Assembly (NCBI GenBank): GCA_965659725.1
Contig: CBFHXG010000015.1
Location: forward strand, 1 to 45,196
Length of the DNA stretch: 45,196 bases
Reading direction: 5' to 3'
Origin: Phaeocystidibacter sp965659725
GTDB lineage: Bacteria; Bacteroidota; Bacteroidia; Flavobacteriales; Schleiferiaceae
Part shown: in pieces, positions 41,095 through 45,196 of the stretch
Layout: the number at the start of each line of letters is the position of its first letter
How positions within the stretch are numbered: the stretch's first letter is position 1
Program-made: the position numbers and the translations under genes
The notes under the pieces: model-generated
Database searches by the model: none
Told to the model about the DNA's origin: nothing
What the model saw: the letters and a program-made list of their open reading frames with translations, nothing else

Positions 41095-42483
41095 TCACCA
41101 ACCAAAGATCTTTTTGATCAAGTTGAGTGACCTTTTCGAGTAAGGGGCATATTTCATTTTGGGATCGATCCAGGTTCCAGAGAAGGCCATGCCCTTTTCA
41201 TGGGTAAAGGCATCGAAACCTGATTTCCCATGATAGCTACCTGTTCCGCTGTTTCGGACTCCTCCGAAGGGTAACTCTGGATTGACAAAGTGCACCACCG
41301 CGTTATTCACGGCCCCACCACCAAAGCTAATATCGCGGATGATCCGGCGTTGAAAACCCTTCTTGTTACTGAAGATATACAGACTTAGCGGGTCCGGATT
41401 CTCTTGAACTATAGAGATCATCTCTGCTTCATCTTTATAGGTGATGATGGGAAGTATAGGACCAAATATCTCTTCCTTCATAACAGGTGAGTCCATGGAT
41501 GGATCTAGGATCAAGGTGGGCTCGATCTTGAGTCTTTCCTCATCTATCCTACCGCCCGCTACGATCTCTCCATCTTTCAAGTATCCGGTGATCCTATCGA
41601 ATGCACGTTTGTGGATCATTGTTGCAATATCGTCGCTCTGAAGAGGGTCCTTTCCGTAGCTGCGTTCTACCTCCAACTTGAGGGTACGGATCAATTCCTC
41701 AACGGCTGATTCATGAACGAGTAAGTAATCAGGAGCAACACAGGTTTGGCCAGCATTGAGCATCTTTCCAAATAGAATTCGCCTTGCGGTAACCTTCATA
41801 TTTGCAGAACCGTCGATGATGGCCGGACTCTTTCCTCCCAGTTCCAGGACACATGGGATCAGCTTCTTGGCGGCTTGCCCGGCAATGCTAGAGCCCACCG
41901 CTGGGGATCCGGTAAAAAAGACATGCTGTGGTTCATAGTTCTCAAAGGCTTGAGGCACAACTTCGGCACCATCACCTTGAAGCACAGCGATGTATTTGGA
42001 AGCATAGATCTCCGTTATGATCTCTTCAATGACCTTGGCAGTGGCGGGCGTCATTTCAGACGGTTTCAACAACACGGTATTGCCGGCCGCTATGGATGCG
42101 ATCAGGGGTTCGATGGCCAACTGGAAGGGATAGTTCCATGGAGCGATGATCAAGCTTCTCCCCATGGGTTCGCGGAAAATCTTGCTCGTAGTTGGGAACA
42201 ATGTGAGCGGCGAACCAACCCTTTTTGGTCGCATCCACTTTTTCAGGTGTTTCAAGAAATGATCGATCTCCACGTAGATCAACCCGATCTCGGATGTCCA
42301 GGTTTCCCACTCTGGCTTATTGAAATCCTTCTTGAGGGCCTCAATTATATCCGCCTCTTTCTCCTTTACCGCCTTCTTCAACTTCTTGAGCTGAGTCTTG
42401 CGGAATTCAAGTGTTCGCGTAGCGCCCGAACGATAGAACTCGGTTTGCTCACGTTTGATCGCTTCTAATCTCTGGGCTTCCAT
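41095..42483 (-). CDS. Aldehyde dehydrogenase, class 3 type
   Basis: A 462-residue NAD(P)-dependent aldehyde dehydrogenase of the ALDH3-like group (fatty or aromatic aldehydes). PWNYPFQLAIEPLIASIAAGN and KPSEMTP mark the cofactor site, ELGGKSPAIID carries the general-base Glu, GQTCVAPDY the catalytic Cys, and KEEIFGPILPII the end of the barrel. The C-terminal membrane helix of microsomal relatives is absent. An upstream TTG would add 12 residues; ATG at 42483 is used. It lies 60 nt after the AlkD-like gene on the same strand. Confidence 0.93.
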   Translation of the reverse strand: MEAQRLEAIKREQTEFYRSGATRTLEFRKTQLKKLKKAVKEKEADIIEALKKDFNKPEWETWTSEIGLIYVEIDHFLKHLKKWMRPKRVGSPLTLFPTTSKIFREPMGRSLIIAPWNYPFQLAIEPLIASIAAGNTVLLKPSEMTPATAKVIEEIITEIYASKYIAVLQGDGAEVVPQAFENYEPQHVFFTGSPAVGSSIAGQAAKKLIPCVLELGGKSPAIIDGSANMKVTARRILFGKMLNAGQTCVAPDYLLVHESAVEELIRTLKLEVERSYGKDPLQSDDIATMIHKRAFDRITGYLKDGEIVAGGRIDEERLKIEPTLILDPSMDSPVMKEEIFGPILPIITYKDEAEMISIVQENPDPLSLYIFSNKKGFQRRIIRDISFGGGAVNNAVVHFVNPELPFGGVRNSGTGSYHGKSGFDAFTHEKGMAFSGTWIDPKMKYAPYSKRSLNLIKKIFGW

Positions 42484-42543
42484 TGAAGTTGATTTGTTCC
42501 GTAAGATAACGTGTTGCAATAGGGCTTGTTCAGTAAGGTTATG

Positions 42544-43266
42544 CTAATGCCTATCCTTAGCCGTCATCCAATGTTTACGCTCATCTGCATCCAGTTTCTC
42601 AATGCTGTATCGCAATGCCGTACGTGGCATATGATGGGCATGATGCTCGAGGAATTGACGAAGAAGGCCGACCTCTTTGTTACCCATCTCCCTCAACATC
42701 CAACCTACCGCCTTGTGGATCAGGTCGTGATCATGGAAAAGAAGGATCTCAGCTAACTGGAGCGTATCCGCATATTCACCATTCTTGATGAACCAATACG
42801 TGGTTACCATTGCGATTCTTTGCTTCCAAAGATCTCCAGAATGGGCAAACTCTCGGAGGATGGACCTGTCCTTGTCCAACAACCAATCGCCCAACAAATA
42901 CGGAGCTGATGAATCCACCAGATCCCAATTATTCACGCCCTCTAGGTTGTTTAGATAGATCTTTATCACCTCTTCCTTTCGAGCTGCATCTTTCCGAGCC
43001 TTTTTATAGTGATGGATGAGGATAAAAATGGCCGTCAGTCGAACCTCATGCCATTTCGAATGCAAAGCCTTGATGATCTCGTCATCACTCATATCATCCC
43101 ATACATCCTTCGCCACAGCACGCATGTCGGGCACCTTATTGCCGATGAATTTATCGCCCTCCGCATACTCACCTTCACCCGCTTTGAAGAACTTCGGGTT
43201 GTGCTCTTTTCTAGCCGGAATGCTCAGATCTTCCAAGATCTTAACGAGGTCATTAGCAGAAGTCAT
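42544..43266 (-). CDS. AlkD-like DNA alkylation repair protein
   Basis: A 240-residue HEAT-like helical repeat protein of the AlkD family, DNA glycosylases that remove bulky or cationic alkylated bases such as 3-methyladenine and 7-methylguanine without base flipping. The motif NNWDLVDSSAPYLLGDWL carries the Trp and catalytic Asp (W-DLV-D), and KAVGWMLREMG the later Trp. Length is typical. The start overlaps the stop of the glycosyltransferase gene by 4 nt, an unexpected functional pairing. Confidence 0.9.
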   Translation of the reverse strand: MTSANDLVKILEDLSIPARKEHNPKFFKAGEGEYAEGDKFIGNKVPDMRAVAKDVWDDMSDDEIIKALHSKWHEVRLTAIFILIHHYKKARKDAARKEEVIKIYLNNLEGVNNWDLVDSSAPYLLGDWLLDKDRSILREFAHSGDLWKQRIAMVTTYWFIKNGEYADTLQLAEILLFHDHDLIHKAVGWMLREMGNKEVGLLRQFLEHHAHHMPRTALRYSIEKLDADERKHWMTAKDRH

Positions 43267-44231
43267 TTCTTGCGTTTTACGATCTCAAAGTTCTGGAACG
43301 ACCACATTGGATCACCGCCGTTGAAGGTGTTCTCGATAAAGGAAACAAGTCGGTATTTCAACTTCTCATGCTTGTGCTTCTGGCGGTACTTATTCGGACT
43401 TCCCGAATACTGCAGCTTCTCTTTCCAATGAAAGTCCTTCATCCACTCCTCCATCACTTTAGGGTGAGTTCCTTTGAATGTGGGGATGCGGTTCAGTGGA
43501 CCATAATCGAACTCGTCAGGCATTTTCTTGAGAAGCTTCTCTCCCTTCCTCTTGCCGTGGAAGGTGCCAAAGGTTTGTTTGCGTTTATTGGACATCACTC
43601 GCGGCGGACGAGCGTGTCCGTAGTGGTAGATATACGCCTTCAGTGGAACTACACGGAGCTTACGCGTGCCCTCCACTCGCATGTATTCTTCGTATGAATC
43701 CTCTTTGAACTCATCGTACACGCGAAAACTTTGCGCATCCTTCCAACTGTGGACATCGGGTTTGTTGCGGATGATCCGGATCTCGTGTTTATACCAGCCA
43801 TGAGATCGGTGTGCGTGATCGTAATCTCCCCAGAAGTGGTTGTAGTTGAACAGGAATCCTTCCACCTCATCATCATCGTAGTAGCGCTCAAGACTACTTC
43901 GGATCTCCTCATAATCCTTTTCATGGATCGCCTCGTCACCCTGAATGTAGATCAACCAATCGCCCGTGCAGGCTTGCATGGCGATATCCGTTTGATGAGC
44001 GTACTCCGTATTCTTGAGGTACTTACCCGTCTTATCCCAAACTGTTCGAACGATCTTGATCTTATCCGAACCGATGGAATTAACGATCTCCTCTGTACGA
44101 TCGGCATCATCGTTATCTCCCATGGCGATGACAAACTCATCGACCAAGGGCAATACACTTAGGATACTTTCTCTAATCGGGATGTAGAGTTTATCCGCAT
44201 TCCGAGCGAAAGTAAAACCACTTACTTTCAT
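43263..44231 (-). CDS. Glycosyltransferase, family 2-like
   Basis: A 322-residue GT-A type glycosyltransferase. The N-terminal part has FTFARNADKLYIPIRESILSVLP, DEFVIAMGDNDDADRTEEIV, and the metal-binding acidic position in WLIYIQGDEAIHEKD (D-E in place of the common DxD). No membrane helices are seen. The C-terminal region is rich in Lys, His and aromatic residues and may interact with the acceptor or membrane. Donor and acceptor are unknown. It begins 3 nt after the M1 peptidase stop and overlaps the AlkD-like gene by 4 nt. Confidence 0.8.
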   Translation of the reverse strand: MKVSGFTFARNADKLYIPIRESILSVLPLVDEFVIAMGDNDDADRTEEIVNSIGSDKIKIVRTVWDKTGKYLKNTEYAHQTDIAMQACTGDWLIYIQGDEAIHEKDYEEIRSSLERYYDDDEVEGFLFNYNHFWGDYDHAHRSHGWYKHEIRIIRNKPDVHSWKDAQSFRVYDEFKEDSYEEYMRVEGTRKLRVVPLKAYIYHYGHARPPRVMSNKRKQTFGTFHGKRKGEKLLKKMPDEFDYGPLNRIPTFKGTHPKVMEEWMKDFHWKEKLQYSGSPNKYRQKHKHEKLKYRLVSFIENTFNGGDPMWSFQNFEIVKRKK

Positions 44232-44234
44232 CTG

Positions 44235-45196
44235 CTACGCTTCTTCGTGTCCCAAGAGATGGTCCATCGTTTCGCGGGCTACAGCGTGGTAATTTGGACG
44301 TGCTTTATCGTACACCTCATTCGCCCAATCTTCCATACCACTATCGAGCATGGCTTGATACGTTGGGGTGAGGAATTTACGACGGCCTACATTGATCAAG
44401 AAATCTTCCACTGTAGGTTTTACCGGCTCGTATCCTGCACGAATAGAAGGCTGGAACCAGGCTGCAAGGATCTCCGAATTACCGCTTTTGGTAAATCCGT
44501 ATTTCTCGTCCAACGCGGCAACTTGTTCTTTGGAGATGCCATCCATTTCATTGATAAAGCGCAACCACTCATGGGTAGTCCATTCTGATGTTACATCTTC
44601 TCCCATGAATTCGCCATTCTCTTTGAAATGAGCAACGGCTTGATCTACGGTTTCAAAACGAGTTGCATTAGGCACAGGCATATTCTCAGGCAAGCCCGTT
44701 CCATAGACCCATTCTTGAACGTTGATCTCTTCAACCTGCTCAGGAGTAAGAAGATCTTCTTTCAAAAGACCAACGAACTCGTCGGTTGTCATCACTTCGA
44801 ATTTATGTGACTGGAAGTAGTTCTTTAGGAAGGAATCAAACTTCTCACGACCAACGGTTTCTTCAACGAGACGCAGGAAATGATAACCCTTATCGTACGC
44901 GATAGTAGTTACACCATCATCTGGATTGCGGTCGGTTAGGTCGATAGCAAGCTTCGTGTCGTTTGGAGATTCCTCCATGAAGCTGGCTACTTGTTCTTTC
45001 AAGCCTTCATGACTTAAGCTAGCGAGCATTTCACTGTAATCACGACCGTACACCTCTTCCATGATGCGCTGCTCAAAGTAAACGGTAAATCCTTCGTTAA
45101 GCCAGAAGTCGTTCCACGTAGCATTCGTAACCAAGTTTCCGCTCCAGCTGTGTGCCAGTTCGTGTGCAACAAGGCTTACTAGGCTGCGATCACCCG
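44235..45196 (-). CDS. M1 family metallopeptidase, leukotriene A4 hydrolase-like (5' truncated by window end)
   Basis: The C-terminal 320 or so residues of a zinc aminopeptidase. The HEXXH zinc motif (HELAH, codons at 45150-45164) and the third ligand Glu in WLNEGF 18 residues later are present, followed by TVYFEQRIMEEVYG. SGNLVTNATWNDFWLNEG closely matches the leukotriene A4 hydrolase/aminopeptidase B branch, and the C-terminal helical domain (ERDKAR-like, here DKARPNYHAVARETMDHLLG) fits that family. The N-terminal beta domain and the signal peptide, if any, lie outside the window. The protein probably trims peptides in the periplasm or cytoplasm. Confidence 0.9.
   Translation of the reverse strand, partial: GDRSLVSLVAHELAHSWSGNLVTNATWNDFWLNEGFTVYFEQRIMEEVYGRDYSEMLASLSHEGLKEQVASFMEESPNDTKLAIDLTDRNPDDGVTTIAYDKGYHFLRLVEETVGREKFDSFLKNYFQSHKFEVMTTDEFVGLLKEDLLTPEQVEEINVQEWVYGTGLPENMPVPNATRFETVDQAVAHFKENGEFMGEDVTSEWTTHEWLRFINEMDGISKEQVAALDEKYGFTKSGNSEILAAWFQPSIRAGYEPVKPTVEDFLINVGRRKFLTPTYQAMLDSGMEDWANEVYDKARPNYHAVARETMDHLLGHEEA

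Noticed and set aside
41875..42468. Plus-strand 197-codon frame inside the aldehyde dehydrogenase gene
   Set aside because: Antisense to a complete enzyme gene; no family recognised.

Overview
The window looks like a chromosomal segment of a free-living member of the Bacteroidota, most likely order Flavobacteriales. The evidence is a set of lineage-typical genes: a MurF-alanine racemase fusion, a DAHP synthase-chorismate mutase fusion, DUF4271 next to hemD, a CcoI ATPase beside a Crp/Fnr regulator, DUF3109, a secreted protein with a type IX secretion tail, and a TonB-dependent receptor. Promoters fit the Bacteroidota form TTG-N17-23-TAnnTTTG, and Shine-Dalgarno sequences are nearly absent. 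The taxon is inferred from gene content read by eye, not from a search.

Layout. 1-7.4 kb: the end of an alpha/beta hydrolase, ccoI, a Crp/Fnr regulator, maeB, hflX and a small membrane protein. 7.5-10.8 kb: a LytS/LytTR two-component pair whose regulator runs directly into the 3' half of a TonB-dependent receptor, apparently a deletion or assembly junction. 10.9-14.1 kb: a short ORF, an M20 peptidase, an Mpo1-like protein and an acyl-CoA dehydrogenase. 14.2-18.7 kb: a secreted CX4CH protein, DUF4271, hemD, rnpA and a C-terminal processing protease. 18.7-24.2 kb: two convergent, overlapping O-antigen ligase-like genes, murF-alr and tdk. 24.2-29.5 kb: a conserved unknown, rsmI, DAHP synthase/chorismate mutase, recJ, a small membrane protein and DUF3109. 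29.5-33.4 kb: nrdB and nrdA behind a 325-bp leader. 33.4-36.9 kb: small membrane or secreted unknowns, a DUF1853 protein and a DjlA-like co-chaperone. 37-41.1 kb: a polyprenyl synthase, a 428-bp intergenic region with repeats and hairpins, dnaG and a TTG-initiated hydrolase. 41.1-45.2 kb: aldehyde dehydrogenase, AlkD-like protein, glycosyltransferase and a partial M1 peptidase.

Most of this is core housekeeping: envelope building, heme and aromatic synthesis, dNTP supply, replication and repair. I see no phage, CRISPR array, transposase, rRNA or tRNA. The most unusual signals are non-coding. Nine start codons lie exactly 4 nt after a TAnnTTTG-like box, which suggests leaderless mRNAs. A 17-nt repeat occurs in two intergenic regions, and a GC-rich switch-like hairpin lies upstream of dnaG. 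The primase and thymidine kinase both lack their classical zinc ligands, and five of seven convergent gene pairs abut or overlap.
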